Of a DNA stretch of 64,000 nt, positions 20,058 to 33,100 are shown one piece after another. Each line of letters opens with the position of its first letter. The stretch's first letter is position 1. The notes beneath the pieces are model-generated. The model did no database searches. It worked only from the letters and a program-made list of their open reading frames with translations, and was not told where the DNA came from. The DNA is taken from the NCBI RefSeq assembly GCF_004379255.2, contig NC_056034.1, positions 38,546,887-38,610,886 on the forward strand, in the 5' to 3' direction. Position numbers and translations under genes: made by a program. Source of the DNA: Salvia splendens (Eukaryota > Streptophyta > Magnoliopsida > Lamiales > Lamiaceae).

Positions 20058-20771
20058 GAGCATCAGCAGCGGCATCCCTTAACCATCTCGGACTCGTCCC
20101 GCCAAGACGGGATGGTTAAGGGATGCCATTGCGGGTCTGTTGTCGCGTCTCGTAGCCCGGGGGAGGGGTGGTCGGCGGGTTGTCTCGCCACGCGCGTCGG
20201 CCATATGGTGAGCAGCGGTTGGGGCGTGACTCCCACTCGCCGGCTCTGTGAGTGGGCGTTGATTTTAGGCTATTTTTAATTATTTTTTAAAAAAATCTGA
20301 AAATAATAAATTAAAAAAATTGACCATTTTTTTCGGCTTTTTTACCGATTTTTTTCTAGATTTTTTTCCCACATTCATATATAAATAACTCAATTCCCCC
20401 ACCATTTTTTCCACACACAAACACTACACTCTCACAAACACTATTATAATTTAAGTGTGCAATTTTTAATTTCTAGTATTTTAATTTATGTATTTTTTAT
20501 TTTTTTAAGATTTTAATTATGTGTTTTTTTAGGATTTTAAATTATAATTTTGTTTTATTTAATGAAGTGTGTTTTTATTAATTGAATTTGTTGGAAATAA
20601 AAATAAAAAATGAAATTGAATGAATAGTTAAGGGATGAGATGGTTAAGAGATGGAAGGATGCATGTGTTGTCTCTTAGTTAAGAGATGGGGTAAAAAGTG
20701 CAGTGTGGCCCATGAATAGTTAAGAGATGAGACGGTTAAGAGACGGTATTAAGATACATATGCGGATGGCC
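20058..20771. mobile_element. PIF/Harbinger-type MITE related to the larger elements nearby
   Basis: Flanked by TTA (20055-20057, 20772-20774). The ends read GAGCATCAGCAGCGG and, in reverse complement, GGCCATCCGCATATG. The subterminal sequence has GTTAAGAGACGG motifs and an AATGAAGTGTGTTT stretch shared with the elements at 41650-43641 and 54170-56027. This suggests an internally deleted relative with no coding sequence. Confidence 0.75.
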
Positions 20772-21069
20772 TTATATTTAAGGAAGAGAGATAGTTTTAT
20801 AATTATATGAAGTATTTCTTTTGTCCAGTAGCAAGTGATCAACTTCTTTTACCATTTAATTTAATGTAATGATATTTACTAAGTTAAGTAGATAGAATAA
20901 AATACTATTAACATAGGATTGATAAAGAGAATGAACCAAGAGAGAGTAAAAAATTATTTTTTTTTGCTAAAAAAAAAATCACTCATTTGATATGGGACAA
21001 CCAAACCAAAATGAAAAAATAATCATTTGAGATGAGACAAGGAAACTAATTAATTATCATAAAAAAATA

Positions 21070-21261
21070 CTCCCTCCATCTCACTGACGTCCACATTCTT
21101 GAGTGACACGAGATTTTAGGAGCAGTTGTTAGGTGGAGTAAATAGAAAAAAAAATTGTTGAATATTTTAATGAGGAGAGATGAAAGAGTGATTTATTTTT
21201 ATATAAATAAAGTTGATATCTTGGATGCGACCAAAAATAGACATTTTGAGTGAGACGAAGG
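21070..21261. mobile_element. Stowaway-like MITE
   Basis: CTCCCTCCATCTCACT after TA on the left pairs with AGTGAGACGAAGG before TA on the right. Non-coding. Confidence 0.5.
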
Positions 21262-21356
21262 TAGGATAGGGTGGGTGGACCCCTTCGCAACAAGTCTCCC
21301 TCAAATTTGTCTTGCTGGGATTGGACGGAATGCGATTTTTTCGACTTGATCAGTGA

Positions 21357-23389
21357 GAGCATCTCCAATGGCAGCGTCGTCACCGACACGCCGATTTTTC
21401 GCTGACGCCGAACCATTGCGAGCGGCGTCGGCAAAATCGGCATGAAAATCGGCGTGCCCACGTCGATTCTTGGGTTGACGCCGATCCTCACGGCGCCATT
21501 GTAGGCACCGGATCGGCGTCAGACCGGCGTCAGATTTTTAATTTTTTTTAATTTTTCGAAACACTATGTATACGCGCTTTGGACATCATTTTCATTCACA
21601 CCACTTGTTTTAACGAGTACTCTCTCTATCTTAATTTCTGTACAAGATCAACACCGAGAAATGGAGAACACCAACGAAGGTACTCCAGTGACGACCGGGT
21701 CTCAGACTCCCCCGACTCCCGGGGGAGGGTCTCAGACTCTCCCGGCTCCCGTGGGAGGTGGTTGGCCTCCGATGACCGGGTACTACAACATGTACCCCGT
21801 GGCAGCAGATGATGCCACCGATGGCCGCCGGGGGAAGTGTGCCGGCTTGGCACGGGGTACCGCCGATGCAACCCCCTATGCAGATGATGCCGGGGTGGGC
21901 ACCCGGGATGCAGCCACCGGCGCAGCAGATGATGCCACCGCCGCAGGGGACGCCCGGGGGGGGGAACGTCTATCGGCCGGCTTTTGATTTTTCCACCAGT
22001 TCTTCGCACACATCGACCCCAACGGATGCACAGTACACGCAGTATGAGACCTTCTACTTAGAGGAGTTGGGTTTTGATATTAACTAGGTTCCGGAAACTC
22101 CCATTCAAAGTCGGGGAGTAGGGTGGGGTCGGAGCGCCCCTAAGAAGAAGGGCAAGGCCTAGAAGGTTGGCGAGTCGTCGCAGCCGGGTGAGGATAGCCG
22201 GGTCCGGAGGAAGTGGACGGATGCAGAGAACGTTGCGGTGTCCAAGGCGTGGGTGAGTCTGCGATGATCCTCTCGTTTCGAACAACCAGAGGATCGTCAA
22301 CTTGTGGGCCAAGATAGCCGCAGCCTACATGGTATTTTGCCCTGAAGGGAGACTGCGCACCGGGGAGGAGTGCCGGAAGTGCTGGGACCGAATCATGTCT
22401 GCCGTCTCTCGATTTTCGAGTTTGTACGCCAACGCCCTCCGCATGCGGACCAGTGGCCAAATAGAGGAAGACTGCAGGAGGATTGCGGAGAGAGCCTACC
22501 CGGATCCCGGGAAGTACTATGAGTTCACTTACTGGAACTGCTACCTTGTGCTCAACGAGTCGGAGAAATTCCGGGCAAGTGTCGACGCTGGCTGGCCGAA
22601 GAAGCAGAAACTGAACTATACCGGTGATTATAGCGGCAGCAGCGGTGGTTCCCACGACCTCCCCGAGACGGCTCAGGAGGTCCCGACCCCTCGTTCGTTC
22701 GGTCCCCGACCTCGGCCGGTTGGCCAAAGGCGGGCGCATCGGGATGCCGGGGGGGGCACCCCGAGTTCCCAGGAGGTCCAGTCGGCATACCCCCTCGGCA
22801 GGTCCACCGAGGAGCTCAAATTCTTCGCGCGTCAACAAACGTGCGCTCAAATGGTGAAGACGTTAGCCGACTTCCGGACGGCGTTGGACCCCGAGGAGAA
22901 GGCTTATCTTCGCGTATTGCTCCGGAGCATGCGTGAAGAATTGGAGGGGTTGCAGAGGGATACCGGCAGGAGTAGCCGCGGCGTTGGTGGCGACGTAGGC
23001 GGAGGCGGCGACGACGAAGGGCTGGGCGATGACGGAGGCGAGGACGGCGGCGAGTAGTGATTTTTTATGTAATTTTTTTATTGTACTTTTTAATTTTTGT
23101 ACTTTTTTTTGAAATTAATGTACTTTTTTTTAAATTATTGTACTTTTTAAAATTTTAATAGTATTATTCAATTTTCCGGTATTTGTCTCGTAAATTAAAT
23201 TCCGTATGTTGCTACGATTGTAAATTAAATTATATAATTGTTATTAGTGATGTGGATAGGCTATGGGAAGGCTATTGCATGTCCAGTTGCATGTCCAGAT
23301 GATGTGGCAGGAGGATTTTAGTGCTGATGATGTGGCAGTAGCAAGGCTATGGGAGGACTATTGCATGTCCAGAACCACTGAAGATGCTC
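21357..23389 (+). mobile_element. PIF/Harbinger element carrying only the Myb-like ORF
   Basis: The ends AGAGCATCTCCAATGG and, in reverse complement, AGAGCATCTTCAGTGG are flanked by the same triplet TGA (21354-21356, 23390-23392), a variant of the usual TAA/TTA target. About 2.0 kb. The interior encodes a broken Myb/SANT-like protein and no transposase. Near the right end a block with CTATTGCATGTCCAG is repeated twice. Confidence 0.8.
21661..23057 (+). pseudogene. Myb/SANT-like Harbinger accessory protein, frameshifted
   Basis: The start MENTNEGTPV at 21661 is followed by a Pro/Gly/Met-rich region that changes frame near 21803. The frame stops at 22085-22087 and again at about 22160. A Myb-like helix (RRKWTDAENVAVSKAW, about 22205-22255) runs into another frame change, and the last part is open from about 22302 to 23055. 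That part has GEECRKCWDRI and YWNCYLVL motifs, as in the NAM-associated C-terminal family, and a Gly/Asp tail. In PIF/Harbinger transposons this second protein binds the element ends and helps the transposase. At least two frameshifts and two stops make this copy inactive. Confidence 0.75.
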
Positions 23390-23392
23390 TGA

Positions 23393-23934
23393 GGGCTACA
23401 ACTTGTCTCGATGTGGATTATTTTATGTTGATTACACAATCAAAATCTCACATCAATTCAAAATAGTGTTTATTTGCAAGATCCTCCTAGATCTAGATTT
23501 AATTTTATAAAGATTTTGCTTTGGTCAAAATCCGATTCAGAATTTGGTCATAAAAAATAATCCAGATCCCGTTCATTCTATTTTAAGAGGACTAAGATTC
23601 TACGAAATGGATCTAATTAAAACAAAGTACAGCATTGCTAAGGGGCAACAATTACACCTATCTTGAAAATAAAAAATTTATTATTTCAGTTGCATAAAGT
23701 ACAATTTAAGTAATCCAAATATTCGATATTCAAAAGGAGATTATAAGTTTAGAATCATCTTCAACCATTTACATAAAATTTAAATTTATTTTTAAGTATA
23801 TATCACACTATAAAATAAATTCTCTTTATTATTTATATTAAATTCAAAATTTACACTATTTTTGAATATATGATTCATAAAATTGTCGTAGTAGGTGTTG
23901 TACATTCTTATACTCCATTTAATAGAGTATTATT
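23393..23934. other. AT-rich intergenic DNA
   Basis: Nothing supported beyond low-complexity sequence. Confidence 0.6.
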
Positions 23935-26744
23935 TTAGAGCATCGTTGACGCAAGGGGCCTGGCCGCAAATCGCGAGTCTCTAGCCCCGTCCTGCGCGTT
24001 GGAGGGAGAGGCGTTGCGGCCTGGGCCGGTCCTGGGGCCGCAGTTGAGGCCTGGGGACGGTTCCGGGGTCTGGCCCTGGCTCACGTTGGATGGTTCCATG
24101 CCATGACGGAGCTGCAATTTTTGCCAAAAATTGGAAGAGGAAGAAGAGGGAGAGGGAGATGGGTGACGGAGCCCAATTTTCTGATTTCTTTTGCATTTGG
24201 AAGAGGAAGAAGAGGGAGGGAGAGAGGAAGTTGAGCGAGGAAGATGAAGAAGAGGGGAGGCGTAATTTTTAATTTTTTTGTATTTTTTATGTTATAATTT
24301 TTAGTTTTTTTGCATTTTTTATGTTATAATTTTTAGTATTTTTGCATTTTTTATGTTATAATTTTTAGTTTTTTTGGATTTATATTTTTTTTCTAGGATT
24401 TGTAATTTCTTTTTTCGAATGAACAACTTATTTTCCCGGTTTGAATTGTTCAACGTATTGCATTTACGAGTCAAATAGGTTGAAGTTGTGAATAATGTCA
24501 ATTATTAGTTGCGGCCTGTAACATCCCGAATTATAGGCACCAATAAAAGGTTTGGATATGTGGTGAGGAATAGTAGTTAAGTTAAACCGTAAGGTATAAA
24601 TTTGATACGAAATGCCGATTAGTCAATTTTCGGCAATTTCTTTTGTCCGTGTAAAATCATAAATCGAAGCTAAGGGGTAATAATTTTATAAATTACAAAT
24701 TATGGCCTAGAATAATTGTTGATAATGTGAGGAATTGTTTTGGGCCATTTGAAGGTAATTAAAAAAATTTCTATCGCTGATAATTTCAGTTTTTAGCGAA
24801 AACGATCGGCGAAACTTTTGAAGATATAGACAGGAATAATTTTTCCTTAAACTAGAATTTAAATACTAAATGATGATATAAAGAGTTGCTAAAAGTGATA
24901 TCATATGATAGGGCAATAAAATGTTACAAGATAATTAATTTATTTAAAAACTAACTAAATAATTAAATAATAATTAGAATTCTCTAGAATAAAATTGTGT
25001 CTATCATCAACTCCAACCCCCCACCCCTCATTTCAGCCAAGAACGTCCACCCCTCTCTTCCATTAAAGACAAGAGCTCAACCTTTTCATTTCCAAATCTT
25101 TTGTCATTTTAATCGGTAAATCGATCGGGAAATCGGATATCCGCCAGAAAATCAAGGTAGCCCTTTCTCCCTATCCTATTTTTTATACCTTGAACTTGAG
25201 TATATGTTGATGTTGAAGGGCTGAAATTTCATTCACTCGGGGGTAGGAAAACTAACCGATTAAATTTCGATATATTGACGTTTACGCGATCATAGGCCTT
25301 CATTTGTCGTTGTTTGATATTTGAATTAGAAGTTTGATTACATGGATGTGAATTTGGATGAATATTGAACAGGGGGGGGAGCTGAATTGATGATATTTGA
25401 TGTGGAATGGTTGGGTTTGAGATAAAAGCTTGAGAAGAATCAAACTCTCTAATCTGCCGCCTCCTAGTTTGAATTATTAAGAATTTTAAGAAAGGTTAAA
25501 ACTTTTGTTTAACAATTTTAAAAATAACTATATTTAGTCTTGAGGTCCCCTGAATTTTATGGAGAATTTAGGAGTTCAGTTACTGCATGTATAAATTGTT
25601 AAGACAATACCGCCGGAAACTGTCAAAATTGTGGTAAACTGCCATATTTTAGTATGTTCTATCCGAATTATTCAGGGCATTTAAGGTCAATGAAAACTTG
25701 ATTTCATAATTTCTAAATTAACTATAAGGTGTCTCGTTGTTCTCTGAATTTTGTGACTAATTAAAGAGTACAAATACTATTTATAAAAATTGTGTAGAAA
25801 ATGTTGCCAGAAACTGTTCGATTTTGTTAGTCTCTGGTAAAAGGAGAATATCTCTCAAACCATTAGAAATTTTTGAATGAATCTTGTTGGATTATAAACT
25901 ATACTTCTTTGGGCATTTAAAAATATTAGGTCAAGCCTCTAAATCCTTCCGAATGAATATAGAATTTTTATGACGAATCAGTCCAGTGCAGTTGTATAGT
26001 TAGATGATTTAAGTTAATATAGCAAATTAATTTATTTAGATGATTTAATGATGAAAACATGATCATGGGTAAATATGAGTTATTAATTGGTACGCTATTT
26101 ATATTATGCATAAAGCGAAGGAGCATATAGTGCGTTTTGATCACAAAGGAGTGGATTTAGAGGGTAGAGAAGTATCAAGGTGAAATAGGCTTATGTTCAT
26201 AAGCCTGCGAGGTAGCGTATCCTCTCTATGGTTTTCGATTCTTTAGGTTGAGATGATGTGTGCTATAATGTGATTATATGTGAGATGTTTAAATAATGTG
26301 CTTAAATATGCTTATAATTTAATATGTGGATTATTATGATTCTTATTAATTTTAATATGAATGATCTGTGGAAAAAAAAATGGTACGAATATGAATAAAG
26401 ACAATGGATATGATATGCAATGAAGTGTAATAAATTATGAAGATCTGAATAATGTGAAATATGTCTGAATAGATTATGAAAAAAAATATCTGAATATATA
26501 TGAAAAAGAGTGTCTGTGAATTCGATAAGAATGATTATCTGAAGTGATATTTGGAAATGGAATAAATGTGAAAAAGAGATTTGAAAGAAGAATATGAAAT
26601 AAAACGTCCTGTTTGCTTGGTCATATGTGTTGGGTACAATTGGCATGCCATAGGACAGCAGCGCTGCATTTTCTGTGATCACTCGTCTTCTGGATAACCG
26701 AAGCGAGGATCGTCTGTTATCTGATGGGCCCCTATCTGATCTGT

Positions 26745-26862
26745 CTGATCTGCACCCTAATGGGTGGTCTAATTATCTGTCCGCACCCTCATAGGTGGTC
26801 TGATTATATGTCTGCACCCTCATGGGTGGTCTGATTATCTGTCTGCACCCTATGGGTGGTCT
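26745..26862 (+). repeat. About 33-bp tandem repeat in LTR 1, 4 copies
   Basis: A CTGCACCCTCATGGGTGGTC-type unit, slightly varied, recurs four times, separated by TGATTATCTGT. The same array is in LTR 2 (about 32355-32472) and LTR 3 (about 37965-38082). Confidence 0.8.
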
Positions 26863-26960
26863 GTGCGGAGTCCTCTCGAGGACAAAATCCGCGTCTGCAT
26901 CTGATTCTGTTTCTGATCTGGTCCGTGTACCCTGCCTGAAACCAAGTAGATATTGGGGCT

Positions 26961-27440
26961 ATAAGATAAAATAATATCTGATGATTTCTGAATAAAGGAT
27001 CTGTAATCTGTAATCTGTGATATATGATAAATATAAGATAAAATAATATCTGATGATTTCTGAATAAATGATCTGTAAGCTGTAATCTGTGATATATGAT
27101 AATATAAGATAAAATAATATCTGATGATTTCTGAATAAATGATCTGTAATCTGTAATCTGTGATATATGATAATATAAGATAAAATAATATCTGATGATT
27201 TCTGAATAAATGATCTGTAAGCTGTAATCTGTGATATATGATAATATAAGATAAAATAATATCTGATGATTTCTGAATAAATGATCTGTAATCTGTAATA
27301 TGTGATATATGATAATATAAGATAAAATAATATCTGATGATTTCTGAATAAATGATCTGTAATATATGATAAGATAAGAAAAAATTAATATCTGATGACT
27401 TGTGAATAAAGGATCTGTAATATGTGATATGTGATATGTG
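26961..27440 (+). repeat. 71-bp minisatellite in LTR 1, about 6 copies plus a partial
   Basis: Units starting ATAAGATAAAATAATATCTG begin at 26961, 27033, 27104, 27175, 27246 and 27317, followed by a shortened unit. Equivalent arrays are in LTR 2 (about 32571-33050) and LTR 3 (about 38181-38659). The first unit is 72 bp in LTRs 1 and 2 and 71 bp in LTR 3. Confidence 0.9.
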
Positions 27441-28349
27441 ATTTGTGAAATATGATATATGATATGATTGTTGATCAGTCCTCACGGAGGAAATGATATT
27501 TTATGTTGAACGGTCCCCGCTCGGGGTAATTAACACGGAAGAATAGTATACGAAAATAAATGGTAAAATGAGAAAAATGTGATACGAAATGATATATGAT
27601 GATATGCGAAATCTGGAGAAACCAAAGCTATAAGATACAATGAAAATGTTGTAGTATAGAAATAAATATATGAATATGTTATCAAGAGACCATAAGAGAA
27701 ATATGACGAGGATGATATGATGAATATATATGGGTATCTGAACAGGTATGCTTTGGTGTGAAAATTCTGAGAATTTGGAATATATATATTGTAATAATAA
27801 GTCAAGATAATAAGGAAATGGCATTAAGAATGAAATCTCTGAAGAGACATGAGTAAGAATATATGGAAAAGTTGTATGACGATAATACAAATAAGTTTGA
27901 TATAATGTGATTGTAAGTAATTTTGGAAATCTGTGAAATTGAAATGAAAACAAGCAAAAGATTAAAAAGGAAATAATGTAGTTATTATAGTTATTATTGT
28001 CTTAGCTGAGAGGGTTGGATTCTGTAGTTTGGATATTGCTACTGGGCTTTCGAGCTCACTCCCCCTCTTTCCCCCCTGCAGGTTAGAGTCGACATTATGT
28101 CAGTGGTGTTGCGCAGCTTTGCATCTTTGGCGAGTCACTGGTGGTCAACTTGGTTTAGTAGTCGTGGCATGTTATGTAATAGTTTAATCTTTAACCTTCC
28201 GCTGGATAAATGTTAAGTTTTTAAATGTAATAGATTTTAATTATGCTTTTAAGCTAAAAAGAAAAAGGAAAAATTTCAGCACGGGTTTTCGATACTGAAA
28301 CGTGACATCACTTATTCGGTGGGTTACCTACCGGGTAAGGGGTGTTACA

Positions 28350-30127
28350 AGTTTTGGTATCAGAGCCTAAGTTTAGGCGGTTCTGGAAAGAAGTGATTCA
28401 GTAAAGTGTGTAGAAACATGCCACATAGGTTTAATTGTCTGTTAGTACCAGTGACTCGATGCAGCTGCTTATGTCTAAAGTGGAAAGAAGTTAACAAGGT
28501 ACGGGACATAGTTTCCCGTGTGACCGAGAAAGATGTTATATGGGACTGGCCACCCCATATAGCTCTAATCTCGGTAGCGTCGGTATGTGTAAAAGATTTA
28601 AAAAAAAAATTCCGGGAGGATGGGTCTGAAAATGTTGATGAAAAGTATGTCCTAATGAAAGATACTAATAAATATATGCAGATTATGAAAGAGTATAAGT
28701 AAAAGAGAAGAAAATGAGTTAAAGGAATGATATGGAAAGAAAGTAAGTTATAGACTAAGTGACCATCATGATATAAAAGTGTAACACGAAAATTCACAAA
28801 GGTATGTGGATTGTCTGATATAAGATGGATTAAGAGTCATAAAGTAATATCCTATAATGATAAACAAAAGTATAGAAATATGTGAAAGGAAATGTGTTTG
28901 GCAAAATGATAAATATTGATATGAAAACATATGAAACTATAAGGCATTATATGAATAAAACCATAAATGTGCGAATGAGAAAATGCGACGAATAAGAAAT
29001 AAATTATATGATCTGAACATGTGTGCCCCTATATGGATTACATGTGTACTTCGAATCGGGCAATATGAGATATGACGTGATGTGATGGAAATATGAACTG
29101 AATAATCGTGCAAGACAATAAATTATATGATTGGAAATGTGAACTCCGTGAGAATTATGTGTGCGCTCGAATACGAGCTATATAAATGTTAGAACCGAAT
29201 GATGATTCAGAAATGAAATGGAAAATGGGAATGTATGCTCTAAGCGAGCTGTATAGTATATGATAAGATATGTCTAAAAATATGAGTTTGAAATTGAGCT
29301 ATATGATATAAAATGGTATTCTGGTTGAAAGTGTTGTCTGTGATCTGTAAATGTGTTAGTTATGGATAAGAATGAGTTTTGAAAATAAATATGGTTGTTG
29401 ATGAATACTGACTTGATATTTGAATTATGTTGTGATTTGGTGGTTTGATTTGATAATCTGTGATTAACATTGTATCTTGTTGGTTTTGGGGAAGCACTGG
29501 TTATAGAGAAAACGCTGCCCAATTTTTGCTAGAAATTGATCAGATAAATTAATACGAAGTTGTGGTAAATAAACTGATAAGTGATAATACATGAAGAGAA
29601 TGATGTTACATGATGACTTAAGAAAGGAAAAAGGGAAAAGATAAGAAGTGTTGTGAATGATAATAAAGGAAAACGTAATGAAATGATGATATGTGGAAAG
29701 TGAAATGCACCCTTCGTCGGCTATAAGTGCCCGAATAGGGACTATGCAATTGGGACTATACAATATATGATGAGTATGTGAATTATACATATGCGTGATG
29801 AATATGATATGTGCGCCTCATGTGGACAAAGAAAAGATGCAAATAACATGGAAATTACTATGTAAAGAAATGATAATGTGACAAATGTGCTTGAAGTATA
29901 TTAGAGATAATGATAATATTATTATGTGATCGCAAAATGTGGCTATGTGTTAAGATGTGATTATGTGATTTTGTATGTCATTCTGTGTTTGGTTATGGAA
30001 GTGAGGATACGCTATGTAGATGAGGATATAGGATGTCGTGGAATGGCATACGTATATGCGACGCTTATAGGAATGATGTAAACCCGAGGGAATTTCGAGG
30101 ACGAAATTCCTTTTAGGGGGGATGAGT
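28350..30127 (+). mobile_element. Internal region 1 of the Tekay-like array
   Basis: 1,778 bp. The primer-binding site is at 28355-28367 and the polypurine tract at about 30115-30127. It has no recognisable retrotransposon domain. A 98-codon plus-strand frame (28406-28702) begins near where gag would start but matches no Gag motif that I can see. By eye it is identical to internal region 2. Confidence 0.9.
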
Positions 30128-33100
30128 TGTAACATCCCGAATTATAGGCACCAATAAAAGGTTTGGATATGTGGTGAGGAATAGTAGTTAAGTTAAACCG
30201 TAAGGTATAAATTTGATACGAAATGCCGATTAGTCAATTTTCGGCAATTTCTTTTGTCCGTGTAAAATCATAAATCGAAGCTAAGGGGTAATAATTTTAT
30301 AAATTACAAATTATGGCCTAGAATAATTGTTGATAATGTGAGGAATTGTTTTGGGCCATTTGAAGGTAATTAAAAAAATTTCTATCGCCGATAATTTCAG
30401 TTTTTAGCGAAAACGATCGGCGAAACTTTTGAAGATATAGACAGGAATAATTTTTCCTTAAACTAGAATTTAAATACTAAATGATGATATAAAGAGTTGC
30501 TAAAAGTGATATCATATGATAGGGCAATAAAATGTTACAAGATAATTAATTTATTTAAAAACTAACTAAATAATTAAATAATAATTAGAATTCTCTAGAA
30601 TAAAATTGTGTCTATCATCAACTCCAACCCCCCACCCCTCATTTCAGCCAAGAACGTCCACCCCTCTCTTCCATTGAAGACAAGAGCTCAACCTTTTCAT
30701 TTCCAAATCTTTTGTCATTTTAATCGGTAAATCGATCGGGAAATCGGATATCCGCCAGAAAATCAAGGTAGCCCTTTCTCCCTATCCTATTTTTTATACC
30801 TTGAACTTGAGTATATGTTGATGTTGAAGGGCTGAAATTTCATTCACTCGGGGGTAGGAAAACTAACCGATTAAATTTCGATATATTGACGTTTACGCGA
30901 TCATAGGCCTTCATTTGTCGTTGTTTGATATTTGAATTAGAAGTTTGATTACATGGATGTGAATTTGGATGAATATTGAACAGGGGGGGAGCTGAATTGA
31001 TGATATTTGATGTGGAATGGTTGGGTTTGAGATAAAAGCTTGAGAAGAATCAAACTCTCTAATCTGCCGCCTCCTAGTTTGAATTATTAAGAATTTTAAG
31101 AAAGGTTAAAACTTTTGTTTAACAATTTTAAAAATAACTATATTTAGTCTTGAGGTCCCCTGAATTTTATGGAGAATTTAGGAGTTCAGTTACTGCATGT
31201 ATAAATTGTTAAGACAATACCGCCGGAAACTGTCAAAATTGTGGTAAACTGCCATATTTTAGTATGTTCTATCCGAATTATTCAGGGCATTTAAGGTCAA
31301 TGAAAACTTGATTTCATAATTTCTAAATTAACTATAAGGTGTCTCGTTGTTCTCTGAATTTTGTGACTAATTAAAGAGTACAAATACTATTTATAAAAAT
31401 TGTGTAGAAAATGTTGCCAGAAACTGTTCGATTTTGTTAGTCTCTGGTAAAAGGAGAATATCTCTCAAACCATTAGAAATTTTTGAATGAATCTTGTTGG
31501 ATTATAAACTATACTTCTTTGGGCATTTAAAAATATTAGGTCAAGCCTCTAAATCCTTCCGAATGAATATAGAATTTTTATGACGAATCAGTCCAGTGCA
31601 GTTGTATAGTTAGATGATTTAAGTTAATATAGCAAATTAATTTATTTAGATGATTTAATGATGAAAACATGATCATGGGTAAATATGAGTTATTAATTGG
31701 TACGCTATTTATATTATGCATAAAGCGAAGGAGCATATAGTGCGTTTTGATCACAAAGGAGTGGATTTAGAGGGTAGAGAAGTATCAAGGTGAAATAGGC
31801 TTATGTTCATAAGCCTGCGAGGTAGCGTATCCTCTCTATGGTTTTCGATTCTTTAGGTTGAGATGATGTGTGCTATAATGTGATTATATGTGAGATGTTT
31901 AAATAATGTGCTTAAATATGCTTATAATTTAATATGTGGATTATTATGATTCTTATTAATTTTAATATGAATGATCTGTGGAAAAAAAAATGGTACGAAT
32001 ATGAATAAAGACAATGGATATGATATGCAATGAAGTGTAATAAATTATGAAGATCTGAATAATGTGAAATATGTCTGAATAGATTATGAAAAAAAATATC
32101 TGAATATATATGAAAAAGAGTGTCTGTGAATTCGATAAGAATGATTATCTGAAGTGATATTTGGAAATGGAATAAATGTGAAAAAGAGATTTGAAAGAAG
32201 AATATGAAATAAAACGTCCTGTTTGCTTGGTCATATGTGTTGGGTACAATTGGCATGCCATAGGACAGCAGCGCTGCATTTTCTGTGATCACTCGTCTTC
32301 TGGATAACCGAAGCGAGGATCGTCTGTTATCTGATGGGCCCCTATCTGATCTGTCTGATCTGCACCCTAATGGGTGGTCTAATTATCTGTCCGCACCCTC
32401 ATAGGTGGTCTGATTATATGTCTGCACCCTCATGGGTGGTCTGATTATCTGTCTGCACCCTATGGGTGGTCTGTGCGGAGTCCTCTCGAGGACAAAATCC
32501 GCGTCTGCATCTGATTCTGTTTCTGATCTGGTCCGTGTACCCTGCCTGAAACCAAGTAGATATTGGGGCTATAAGATAAAATAATATCTGATGATTTCTG
32601 AATAAAGGATCTGTAATCTGTAATCTGTGATATATGATAAATATAAGATAAAATAATATCTGATGATTTCTGAATAAATGATCTGTAAGCTGTAATCTGT
32701 GATATATGATAATATAAGATAAAATAATATCTGATGATTTCTGAATAAATGATCTGTAATCTGTAATCTGTGATATATGATAATATAAGATAAAATAATA
32801 TCTGATGATTTCTGAATAAATGATCTGTAAGCTGTAATCTGTGATATATGATAATATAAGATAAAATAATATCTGATGATTTCTGAATAAATGATCTGTA
32901 ATCTGTAATATGTGATATATGATAATATAAGATAAAATAATATCTGATGATTTCTGAATAAATGATCTGTAATATATGATAAGATAAGAAAAAATTAATA
33001 TCTGATGACTTGTGAATAAAGGATCTGTAATATGTGATATGTGATATGTGATTTGTGAAATATGATATATGATATGATTGTTGATCAGTCCTCACGGAGG

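Larger units (their letters stand above)
24517..28349 (+). repeat. LTR 1 of the Tekay-like array (3,833 bp)
   Basis: Diagnostic bases compared with LTR 3: T at 24778, A at 25065, eight G at 25372-25379, then A at the position equivalent to 36702, and ACTATAAGG and TCTCGTTG further on. The open frames in it are AT-rich artefacts. Confidence 0.92.

Noticed and set aside
26850..27485. 211-codon minus-strand open frame, repeated in LTR 2 and LTR 3
   Set aside because: It is the 71-bp minisatellite read in an open phase; the peptide is a Tyr/Ile/Ser-rich repeat with no domain and lies in an LTR.
27501..27953. 150-codon minus-strand frame in each Tekay-like LTR
   Set aside because: AT-rich non-coding LTR sequence gives Phe/Ile/Tyr-rich frames by chance; there is no conserved motif or codon bias.
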